NCBI RefSeq assembly: GCF_003258835.1
Contig: NZ_NPEV01000032.1
Coordinates: 1 to 61,640 of the forward strand
Length of the DNA: 61,640 nt
Reading direction: 5' to 3'
Origin: Rhodobium orientis
GTDB lineage: Bacteria > Pseudomonadota > Alphaproteobacteria > Rhizobiales > Rhodobiaceae
The notes under the pieces were generated by a model. It was not told the origin of the DNA. It did not search any database and saw only the letters and a list, made by a program, of their open reading frames with translations. The translations under genes were made by a program, and so were the position numbers. Within the stretch, counting starts at the first letter, position 1. Each line of letters starts with the position of its first letter. Below, one piece after another: positions 44,574 to 52,000 of this stretch.

Positions 44574-46352
44574 TCACCGATCCCGGTTGGCGATCCAGCG
44601 GCACTGGTAGGGCTCCAGCACGATTTCTTCCGCCGAGGTCGTCATCCGTTCGCCGGTGAGAAGGTCGGCCCAGTCCTTGCCGTCGATGAGGTTGATCGCC
44701 AGCACCGGGATCGAGATCTCCTCCCGGGTGACGTTGGCGATCGAGAAGATGCTCTGGGACCTATCGAGGCTCTGGCGCCAGATGCCGAACACCTGGTCGC
44801 CGAGATGCAGCGTGAACTGGGTGGCGTTGGGGTGGAAGCCCGGCTGCTCGGCGCGGATGCCGATGCGCCTTGTTAGTTCGGCGAGCACCCGGGCGTGCAG
44901 GCTCGTCTTGTCGGCGAGCAGCCCCTTCAGTTCCTCGAAGTCCCACTGGCGCCGGTTGATGGCGCGGTTGATGCCGGCCCGCTCCACGCCGTCCAGGTCG
45001 TTCGGCGTGCCGAGCAGGGAATGGATGTAGAAGGCGGGAATGCCTTCCAGCCCCATCATGATGGTCTGGCTGCAGATGAAGCGCTCGAACTGCCAGTCGT
45101 CGGGCCCGTCGACCGTGCCCTTCATGGCATCGATCAGCGACACGTTCAGCTCGTAGGGCGACTGCTTGCCGTCCGAGGTGGAACGCATGGAGACGAGGCC
45201 GCCGAACCCCTTCACCGTCTCGATCACCCGCTCAAGCTCTTCCGGTTCGATCAGGCCCTCGGCGGGCCTCAGCCCGATGCCGTCATGGGAGGCGGTGAAG
45301 TTGAGATAGGCGCAGCCGAGCTGCGCCGGCGGCATGCGCATCTGCCAGATGTTGAGGGCGCGCGAGGAGCCGGTCAGGAGCGCCTGCAGCAGGAGCGGCG
45401 GCAGCGAGAAATTGTAGATCGCGTGGGCTTCGTTGCGGTTGCCGAAATAGGACAGGTTCTCGTCCTTGGGCACGTTGGTCTCGGTCAGGAGCACCACTGG
45501 CTCGGCCGCATAGTCGCAAAGCACCCGCATCAGCCGTACGATGGCGTGGGTCTCGGGCAAGTTAATGCAGGAGGTGCCGATCTCCTTCCACAGGAAGGCG
45601 ACGGCATCGAGGCGGATGATGCGCACGCCCTTGTCGATGTGGAGCCGAAGGATGCGCAGGAATTCCAGCAGCACGTCCGGGTTGGAGAAGTCGACGTCGA
45701 CCTGGTCGTGGCTGAAGGTGCACCAGACGTAGCGGGTGCCGGACGGTGTCTCGACCTCCCTCAGGAGAGGGTGCGCGCGCGGGCGCACGACGGCGGAAAG
45801 GTCGTCGTCCGGGCTCGCCTCGCAGAAGAAGCGGTCGTAGGGCGCATGGCCCTGGCGGTATTCGCTGAACCAGGTGCTCTGGCTGGAGACGTGGTTCAGC
45901 ACCAGGTCCGACATCAGCTTGAAGGAAACGGCGATGCGGCGGATGTCGTCCCAGTCGCCGAGGCCGGAATTCACCGAATAATAGTCGGTGACGGAAAAGC
46001 CGCCGTCGGAGGTGTAGGGAAAGAACGGCAGAATGTGGACGCCGGTGATCGTGCCGCTGAGATATTCCTGCAGGAAATTGTAGAGCACATCCAGCGGCTT
46101 GTGCTTGCCGTCGACGACCGTGTTGCCATAGGTGATGACGAGGCTGTCGCGCTCCGACCACAGCGTGTTGCCGGGCTGGCGCGAGCGGTGGCGCGGCCCC
46201 CTGCCGTCCGCCCAGAAGGTCTCGATGACGTCGTGGGCCAGGGCGTCGATGTCCCGGTCGGGATAGATCGCCTTCAACAGCGCCTTCAGCTTTCCGGTCA
46301 GCTTGCTGGAGACGTTGTTTGAGACGGGCAGCGCGGAGTGCGTCTCGGTCAT
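44574..46352 (-). CDS. GH13 sugar phosphorylase (sucrose/glucosylglycerate phosphorylase-like)
   Basis: 592-residue GH13 subfamily 18-type enzyme. GVHILPFFPYTSDGGFSVTDYYSV, LMSDLVLNHVSSQSTWF, GVRIIRLDAVAFLWKEIGTSC (nucleophile Asp in RLDAVAF), VLLTETNVP (acid/base Glu) and LNFTASHDGIGLRPAEG (transition-state Asp) are the catalytic regions. The group includes sucrose phosphorylase and the glucosylglycerate phosphorylase YcjM. Beside a glucosylglycerate-type synthesis pair, reversible phosphorolysis of glucosylglycerate is the most economical guess. The cytoplasmic start is ATG 46352. Convergent with the synthase, divergent from the Anbu cluster. Confidence 0.9.
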   Translation of the reverse strand: MTETHSALPVSNNVSSKLTGKLKALLKAIYPDRDIDALAHDVIETFWADGRGPRHRSRQPGNTLWSERDSLVITYGNTVVDGKHKPLDVLYNFLQEYLSGTITGVHILPFFPYTSDGGFSVTDYYSVNSGLGDWDDIRRIAVSFKLMSDLVLNHVSSQSTWFSEYRQGHAPYDRFFCEASPDDDLSAVVRPRAHPLLREVETPSGTRYVWCTFSHDQVDVDFSNPDVLLEFLRILRLHIDKGVRIIRLDAVAFLWKEIGTSCINLPETHAIVRLMRVLCDYAAEPVVLLTETNVPKDENLSYFGNRNEAHAIYNFSLPPLLLQALLTGSSRALNIWQMRMPPAQLGCAYLNFTASHDGIGLRPAEGLIEPEELERVIETVKGFGGLVSMRSTSDGKQSPYELNVSLIDAMKGTVDGPDDWQFERFICSQTIMMGLEGIPAFYIHSLLGTPNDLDGVERAGINRAINRRQWDFEELKGLLADKTSLHARVLAELTRRIGIRAEQPGFHPNATQFTLHLGDQVFGIWRQSLDRSQSIFSIANVTREEISIPVLAINLIDGKDWADLLTGERMTTSAEEIVLEPYQCRWIANRDR

Positions 46353-46676
46353 TCTCGTTTCATCTTTTGTTGCCCCTGGGAGGAGGGCGAAAGGCCAGTT
46401 GCGAAGCTTTGGCGATTTTCCGGCTCGCGACAAGCCCCGTTGATGGCGTCTCGTCGGGAACCTGCGCGCGCTCTGTGCGTTTCTACCGATATATGGGGCG
46501 GGGCCGGACAACTTTGCCTAAAATTTGAACCTCAGGTCAAATCCCGGTTAACGCGTGGGCACATTTGTTCTAACCTTGCCGACGAAAACGCGAAAACGGG
46601 CCATTGAGCCTGCAGCGACCGGTGGCATGGGACTTGCTCCACCCCATCGTGGTTTTGCGTATAACGCGGGAGAAGA
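46353..46676. promoter_or_regulatory. Divergent control region, GH13 phosphorylase / Anbu cluster
   Basis: 324 bases. ATTTGA (46523-46528) and TCAAAT (46537-46542) form an inverted repeat with an 8-base centre, a possible repressor site. TATAAC just before the ATP-grasp gene (about 46658-46663) is a good -10, though its -35 (TTGCTC) is 20 bases away. GGGAGAAG precedes the ATP-grasp ATG. No gene is seen. Confidence 0.45.
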
Positions 46677-48152
46677 ATGAGCGAGGAAACAAGCGACCCC
46701 TTCGTCAGTTTCGATGAAATCGTCCTGCCCAACGGCCAACCCCGGCCGGGAATGGAACAGATAGCGGAATGGATGGTCTCCGCGCCGCGCAGCCTGTTGA
46801 AGGTGCGGCAGTCGGAGGCGGAAACCCTGTTCCGGCGTATCGGCATCACCTTTGCCGTCTATGGCGAAGGCGGAGATCCCGAGCGGTTGATCCCGTTCGA
46901 TATCGTGCCGCGCATCCTGCTTGCCAGCGAATGGGATTTCCTGGCCCGCGGCCTGGAGCAGCGGGTGCGGGCCCTCAACATGTTCCTCAACGACGTCTAC
47001 CACGACGGCGAGATCCTCGCCGCCGGGCGGGTGCCGTCGAAGCTGGTGCTGCAGAACAAGGCGTATCTGCCGGAAATGCGGGGCGTCTCGGTGCCCGGCA
47101 ACATCTACACCCACATCGCCGGCATCGACCTGGTGCGCACCGGGCCGGAAGAGTTCTACGTGCTGGAGGACAACACCCGCACGCCGTCCGGCGTTTCCTA
47201 CATGCTGCAGAACCGCGAAGTGATGATGCGGCTGTTCCCGGACCTGTTCAACAACCACGCGGTGGCGCCGGTCGAACGCTATCCGGAAGACCTGTTCGAG
47301 ACGCTGCATTCGGTGGCGCCGGCGGGATGCGACGGCGACCCGACGGTGGTGGTGCTGTCGCCGGGGCTCTACAACTCCGCCTATTACGAGCACACCTTCC
47401 TTGCCGACAAGATGGGCGTGGAGCTGGTCGAGGGCCAGGACCTGTTCGTGAAGAACAACTTCGTCTTCATGCGCACGACCCACGGGCCGCAGAAGGTCGA
47501 CGTCATCTACCGGCGCATCGACGATGCCTTCCTCGATCCGCTGACCTTCCATCCGGACAGCATCCTCGGCGTTCCGGGGATCATGAACGTCTACCGGGCC
47601 GGCAACGTCTCGCTCGCCAACGCGGTCGGCGGCGGCATCGCCGACGACAAGGCGATCTACATGTATGTGCCGGACATGATCGACTTCTATCTCGGCGAAA
47701 AGCCGCTGTTGAAGAACGTCGACACCTTCTGGTGCGACAAGACCGACGATTGCGCCTATGTGCTCGACCATCTCGACGAGCTGGTGGTCAAGGAGGTCGC
47801 CGGCTCGGGCGGCTACGGCATGCTGGTCGGCCCGAAGGCGGACGCCAAGGAGCGCGCCGCCTATGCGGAACGGGTCAAGGCCAATCCGTCCGAATTCATC
47901 GCCCAGCCGACGCTGTCGCTGTCGACCTGCCCGACCTTCGTGGCGGAAGGCTATGCGCCGCGCCACGTGGATCTGAGGCCGTTCGTGCTGGTCGGCGCCG
48001 ACAAGGTGCGGCTAGTGCCGGGCGGCCTGACCCGGGTCGCCATGCGCGCCGGCTCGCTGGTGGTCAACTCCTCGCAGGGCGGCGGTACCAAGGATACCTG
48101 GGTGCTCAATCCGCCTTTCGGGACGACCGGCGACGGAGGCGCCGATGCTTAG
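46677..48152 (+). CDS. Circularly permuted ATP-grasp protein (Anbu cluster)
   Basis: 491 residues of the CP_ATPgrasp type (former DUF404/DUF407). RIGITFAVYGEGGDPERLIPFDIVPRIL, RALNMFLNDVYHDGEIL, FYVLEDNTRTPSGVSYMLQNREVMMRLFPDLF, VDVIYRRIDDAFLDPL and VVKEVAGSGGYGMLVGPKA are family motifs. The permuted ATP-grasp suggests an amide- or peptide-forming ligase whose product is unknown. First gene of a four-gene operon with alpha-E, transglutaminase and Anbu; overlaps the next by 8 bases. Confidence 0.93.
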   Translation: MSEETSDPFVSFDEIVLPNGQPRPGMEQIAEWMVSAPRSLLKVRQSEAETLFRRIGITFAVYGEGGDPERLIPFDIVPRILLASEWDFLARGLEQRVRALNMFLNDVYHDGEILAAGRVPSKLVLQNKAYLPEMRGVSVPGNIYTHIAGIDLVRTGPEEFYVLEDNTRTPSGVSYMLQNREVMMRLFPDLFNNHAVAPVERYPEDLFETLHSVAPAGCDGDPTVVVLSPGLYNSAYYEHTFLADKMGVELVEGQDLFVKNNFVFMRTTHGPQKVDVIYRRIDDAFLDPLTFHPDSILGVPGIMNVYRAGNVSLANAVGGGIADDKAIYMYVPDMIDFYLGEKPLLKNVDTFWCDKTDDCAYVLDHLDELVVKEVAGSGGYGMLVGPKADAKERAAYAERVKANPSEFIAQPTLSLSTCPTFVAEGYAPRHVDLRPFVLVGADKVRLVPGGLTRVAMRAGSLVVNSSQGGGTKDTWVLNPPFGTTGDGGADA

Positions 48153-49089
48153 TCGCACCGCCGCCAACCTCTACTGGATGGGCCGCTACATGGAGCGGGC
48201 CGAGAACCTCGCCCGGATCCTGGAAGTCGGCTACCGCATGAGCCAGATGCCGGACCCGGCAAATGGCGGGACCCGCAACGAGTGGAGTTCCTTTGCGATC
48301 GCCACCGGCTGCGAGGACGAGATGCTGGCCAAGCACGGCGAGCCCGACCTCGATGCCTCGATCGCCTTCATGGTGCTGGACGGGGACAACCCCTCCTCCA
48401 TCCATGCCTGCCTCCGGGCAGCGCGGACCAATGCGCGGGCCGTGCGCACGGCGATGACCAGCGAGATGTGGGAAAGCCTCAACGATACCTGGCTGGAATT
48501 CCGCGGCCACTGGCTGCAGACGCTGAAGCGCGAGAATCTGGCGCCGTTCCTGGAATGGGTGCGCAACCAGACCAGCCTCTTTCGCGGCGCCCACAGCGGC
48601 ACCATGCTGCGCGACGATGCGTTCTCGTTCCTGAACGCCGGCACCTTCATCGAGCGCGGCGACAGCACTGCGCGCATCCTCGACATGAAGTACCACATCC
48701 TGCTGCCGCCCGGCGAAAGCCTCGGCGGCTCGGTCGACTACTACCAGTGGACGACGCTGCTGCGCTCGGTTTCCGCGCTCGGCTCCTATCACTGGGTCTA
48801 TCGCGAGCCGGTCAAGCCGTGGCTGGTGGCGGAACTCTTGATCCTGCGCGAGGAGATGCCGCGGTCGTTGCGTTATTCGCTGTCGCGGGTCAACGCGTTC
48901 CTGGCCACCATCGCGGAAGGCCACGGCCAGCGTTTTGAATGCAACCGGCGCGCCGGCCAGCTCTATTCCCAACTCTGCTACGACAACATCGAGGACGTGT
49001 TCCAGAGCGGGCTGCACGAATACCTGACCAAGTTCATCACCCGCAACAACGCACTCGGCGTCAGCATCGCCCAAAGCTTCCATTTCTGA
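48145..49089 (+). CDS. Alpha-E domain protein
   Basis: 314-residue all-helical protein (former DUF403). MLSRTAANLYWMGRYMERAENLARILEV is the diagnostic N-terminus; LDGDNPSSIHACLRAARTNARAVRTAMTSEMWE and SSIHAC-type helices follow. Function unknown, but it accompanies circularly permuted ATP-grasp proteins in many genomes and probably works with the ligase. Starts 8 bases inside the ATP-grasp gene. Confidence 0.93.
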   Translation: MLSRTAANLYWMGRYMERAENLARILEVGYRMSQMPDPANGGTRNEWSSFAIATGCEDEMLAKHGEPDLDASIAFMVLDGDNPSSIHACLRAARTNARAVRTAMTSEMWESLNDTWLEFRGHWLQTLKRENLAPFLEWVRNQTSLFRGAHSGTMLRDDAFSFLNAGTFIERGDSTARILDMKYHILLPPGESLGGSVDYYQWTTLLRSVSALGSYHWVYREPVKPWLVAELLILREEMPRSLRYSLSRVNAFLATIAEGHGQRFECNRRAGQLYSQLCYDNIEDVFQSGLHEYLTKFITRNNALGVSIAQSFHF

Positions 49090-49099
49090 GCGACACCCC

Positions 49100-49921
49100 A
49101 TGAAGATCACCATCGATCACGAAACGGTCTATCGCTACGAGGAAGAGGCGAGCTACTCGATCCAGAGCCTGCGCCTGACACCGCAGCCCTTCGACGGGCA
49201 GGTGGTGCGGTCCTGGTCGGTGTCCTCGCCGGTCGCCGGGGCGCTGCATGCCGTCACCGACAGCTTCGGCAACGTCACCCACACGCTGGTCGTCGACCGG
49301 CCGCACCGGGAAATCGTCATCCGGGTCCGCGGCAAGGTCGACACGCAGAACACCGACGGCCTGGTCGCCGGCGCAGTGGAGCCGTTCCCGCCGCTGTTCT
49401 ACCTGCGCGAGACCGAGCTGACCCAGTCGGACGGGGCGATCCGGGCGCTCGGCAGGGCGGCGGACTCGGGATCGGAGAACGTGCTCGACTGCCTGCACCG
49501 GCTGATGGGCGGCATCCACGAGGCGATCGAATACAAGAGCGGCGAGACCAGCGCCACGACGACGGCGATCGAGGCGCTGGCCAACGGCGCCGGCGTCTGC
49601 CAGGACCACGCCCACGTCTTTATCGCCGCAGCGCGCACGCTCGGTATTCCCGCGCGCTACGTTTCCGGCTATCTGCTGAACAACGACACCGGCGACGACG
49701 ACGATGCGGCCCATGCCTGGGCCGAGGCGCTGGTGCCGGATCTCGGCTGGGTCGGCTTCGACGTCGCCAACCGGGTCTGTCCGACCGAACACTACGTCCG
49801 GCTCGGGGTCGGCCTCGACTATCGCGAGGCGGCGCCGGTGCGGGGCGTCCGGCGCGGCGGCGGCGAGGAAACCATGTCGGTGGTGGTGCGTGTCGCCCAG
49901 ACCGGCGCCAGTGCACAATAG
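49100..49921 (+). CDS. Transglutaminase-like cysteine peptidase (Anbu cluster)
   Basis: 273 residues. ITIDHETVYRYEEEASYSIQSLRLTP is the bacterial transglutaminase N-terminal domain. NGAGVCQDHAHVFIAAARTLGIPARYVSGYL contains the catalytic Cys, AAHAWAEALVPDLGWVGFD the His, and the Asp lies in GFDVANR. Probably cleaves or transfers amide bonds made by the neighbouring ligase. The stop lies in a tandem duplication, so the extreme C-terminus (ASAQ) is repeat-derived. Confidence 0.92.
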   Translation: MKITIDHETVYRYEEEASYSIQSLRLTPQPFDGQVVRSWSVSSPVAGALHAVTDSFGNVTHTLVVDRPHREIVIRVRGKVDTQNTDGLVAGAVEPFPPLFYLRETELTQSDGAIRALGRAADSGSENVLDCLHRLMGGIHEAIEYKSGETSATTTAIEALANGAGVCQDHAHVFIAAARTLGIPARYVSGYLLNNDTGDDDDAAHAWAEALVPDLGWVGFDVANRVCPTEHYVRLGVGLDYREAAPVRGVRRGGGEETMSVVVRVAQTGASAQ

Positions 49922-49953
49922 GAAGTGCACAATAGGATATGTGCGCAATAAGA
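49910..49953 (+). repeat. Short tandem repeat across the transglutaminase stop codon
   Basis: AGTGCACAATAGGA occurs twice back to back (49910-49937), followed by a degenerate third unit (TATGTGCGCAATAAGA). The first unit contains the TAG stop of the transglutaminase gene and the later ones carry stops in shifted frames. It probably arose by slippage and spaces the peptidase gene from its neighbour. Confidence 0.7.
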
Positions 49954-50001
49954 CATGTTGCGGCCCCGGCGGGCCGGGCATGCGGGAAAGGGCTCCGGGC
50001 A

Positions 50002-50748
50002 ATGACCTACTGCGTCGGGCTGTTGCTGAAGGACGGCCTGGTGATGCTGGCGGATACGCGCACCAATGCCGGCGTCGACAACGTCTCCACCTATTCCAAG
50101 ACCTTCGTGTGGGAGGATCCGGGCGAGCGGACCATCGTGCTGATGACCGCCGGCAACCTGGCCATCACCCAGTCGGTGGTCAATCTGGTCTCGGAGGGCA
50201 TTCCCGATCCGGAGGACCCGCACGGGCCGCGGGCGACGCTTGCCAACGTGCCGAGCCTGTTCGAGGCGGCGCGGCTGGTCGGCCGGGCGATCCGCCAGGT
50301 GCACGACTACGATGCCGAGGCGATGCGCGCCCAGGACACGCCCTTTGCCGCCTCGTTCCTGCTCGGCGGCCAGCTCAAGGGCCGGACCATGCGGCTGTTC
50401 CAGATCTACGCCGCCGGCAATTTCATCAGTGCGGCGCCGGATACCCCGTTCCTGCAGATCGGCGAGCACAAATACGGCAAGCCGATCCTCGACCGGGCGC
50501 TCGACTATGGCGAGACGACGCTGGAAGACGGCGTCAAGCTGGCCCTCCTGTCGATGGACTCCACGGTGCGCTCGAACCTTTCGGTCGGCTTTCCGCTCGA
50601 CCTGGTGCTTTATCGCAAGGACGGCCTGAAGATCTTCCGCCAGGTGCGGATCGAGGACGACAACGCGTATTTCCAGAAGATCTCGCGGCAATGGTCGGAG
50701 GCGCTGCGCGACGCCTATCACGTGCTGCCGCCGCCGGAATGGACCTGA
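50002..50748 (+). CDS. Anbu-type proteasome-like peptidase
   Basis: 248-residue Ntn-hydrolase of the bacterial proteasome-homologue (Anbu/BPH) family. MTYCVGLLLKDGLVMLADTRTNAG exposes Thr2 as nucleophile after Met removal, with Asp18 and the usual Lys-equivalent in SKTF. PFAASFLLGGQLKGRTMRLFQIYAAGN is the core sheet and LLSMDSTVRSNLSVGFPLDLV a family signature. Anbu forms open helical rings; its physiological substrate is unsettled. Start chosen at MTYC because the nucleophile must be residue 2. Last gene of the cluster. Confidence 0.93.
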   Translation: MTYCVGLLLKDGLVMLADTRTNAGVDNVSTYSKTFVWEDPGERTIVLMTAGNLAITQSVVNLVSEGIPDPEDPHGPRATLANVPSLFEAARLVGRAIRQVHDYDAEAMRAQDTPFAASFLLGGQLKGRTMRLFQIYAAGNFISAAPDTPFLQIGEHKYGKPILDRALDYGETTLEDGVKLALLSMDSTVRSNLSVGFPLDLVLYRKDGLKIFRQVRIEDDNAYFQKISRQWSEALRDAYHVLPPPEWT

Positions 50749-50897
50749 GGTCCGGGTTTGAGGCGCGCGTGGGGGCTGCGTTGCTGTCCGGGGCAGGTGT
50801 AGCGGCGGGGGCGCCGGCAATTGGCCAGTAGACATAATCCCGGCAAGCCGCTATATTGGATACGCTGGTGAAAATACTGAAACGCTCTACTACTGCA

Positions 50898-50926
50898 TTG
50901 AACTCAAACGAAAAAATAATTGATAT
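50898..50926 (+). promoter_or_regulatory. Predicted promoter of the cold-shock gene
   Basis: TTGAAC (50898-50903), 17 bases, TGATAT (50921-50926). It implies an untranslated leader of about 190 bases, the usual arrangement for temperature-responsive csp messages. The rest of the 375-base gap (50749-51123) holds two copies of GTTCCGGCCAGCG (about 50945 and 51077) and no gene. Confidence 0.55.
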
Positions 50927-51123
50927 GCAAGGTTTGGCGGTCTCGGTTCCGGCCAGCGGACCCACAGCGCTTTTTGCGCGATCTTGCTGAGGATTAATCG
51001 ACGCGCTGTGCTCTTCCCGGATCCCTGACGACTTATCTGCGCCGAATTCGGTCGACGACACTCGCCCGCTTGATAGTTCCGGCCAGCGATCCATCCATCA
51101 ACTGACTTCAAGGACGAACGATC

Positions 51124-51330
51124 ATGCCGACCGGAACGGTAAAGTGGTTTAATCGCGACAAGGGCTACGGCTTCATCAAGCCGGACGAGGGTGGCCCGGA
51201 CGCCTTCGTGCACATCACTGCCGTGGAGCGCGCCGGACTTCCCGGCCTCGACGAAAACCAGAAGATTTCCTACGAGCTGGTCCAGGGCCGCAACGGCAAG
51301 AAATCCGCCGACAACCTGCAGCTTCTCTAG
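51124..51330 (+). CDS. Cold-shock protein, CspA family
   Basis: 68 residues, one OB-fold. TGTVKWFNRDKGYGFIKPD has RNP1 (KGYGFI) and DAFVHITAVERAGL has RNP2 (FVHI). Binds single-stranded RNA/DNA as a chaperone. AAGGACG lies about 8 bases before the ATG. The long predicted leader suggests post-transcriptional control by temperature or salt stress. A perfect 11-base hairpin, TTCCGAAACCG with its complement, lies at about 51340-51366 just after the stop. Confidence 0.95.
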   Translation: MPTGTVKWFNRDKGYGFIKPDEGGPDAFVHITAVERAGLPGLDENQKISYELVQGRNGKKSADNLQLL

Positions 51331-52000
51331 GGTGTGCCTTCCGAAACCGGGCATCGGTTTCGGAACAGGGACAGACGCAGGAACAGACAATTGAAGCATG
51401 GTGCGTGACATCGGATCGACCGCGGGCATGCTTTAGGATCGTTGCCGATCAGGGCGCCGGACCGTAGGCAAGAACGGCCACCCGGGGACGGCTCAACTGG
51501 CCGCCTTCGGCACCCTTTGACATCCGGTCTCGCCAGATGGCGGGATCGACCGCCTTACGGCAGTAGACGCCGCGTTTTTCGGAGCGGAATGCGTTCGGTT
51601 GGAAACGCATTACCGCTCTTTTTTTATGTAAATCTTTTCCGCATCTCTTTGAATCGATACTACGTTGTTTCAACAAGAGCCAAATTGTATCTGATGAAGT
51701 CAGAATACTTTTACGCAAGACAAATAAATCCCACAAATTGAAATCCATTTCGGCCAAGAGACGAGTCGCGCCTTCGAGTCGACCGGACTACTCAGCGAGT
51801 TTGACTCGATTTTAATTGTCAGCGGCGCTCTGTATACCATCAATAAACCAATCCCACCGACGTTTATCGATATTTTTCAGCCAATTGTTAATATTCAACG
51901 GATAGGTTTTCCATCTTTCGGCAACTCCGGACCAGTGCCGGGATTGGGGAATTGGAGTGTTGTTGTCGCATCAAGCGATGTCGGTACGGCGGAGTAGGTG
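51331..52000. other. 670-base region between csp and the GGDEF-EAL gene
   Basis: Contains the post-csp hairpin, about 215 bases of GC-rich sequence with small inverted repeats, then a strong terminator (51582-51625), then an AT-rich stretch (51626-51900) likely to hold the promoter of the downstream signalling gene (for instance around TTTGACTCGATTTTAATTG). A 102-residue minus-strand frame crosses the terminator and is not credited. Confidence 0.5.
51582..51625 (+). terminator. Strong rho-independent terminator in a gene-free region
   Basis: GAGCGGAATGCGTT and AACGCATTACCGCTC (14-15 base arms, one bulge) are followed by TTTTTTT. It is the best terminator in the window, yet it lies 250 bases beyond the csp gene. 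It either ends a long csp transcript or a small RNA encoded at about 51370-51620. Confidence 0.75.

Noticed and set aside
51449-51757. 102-residue minus-strand frame between csp and the GGDEF-EAL gene
   Set aside because: No recognisable domain, no ribosome site seen, and it runs through the strong plus-strand terminator hairpin, whose arms explain part of the frame.
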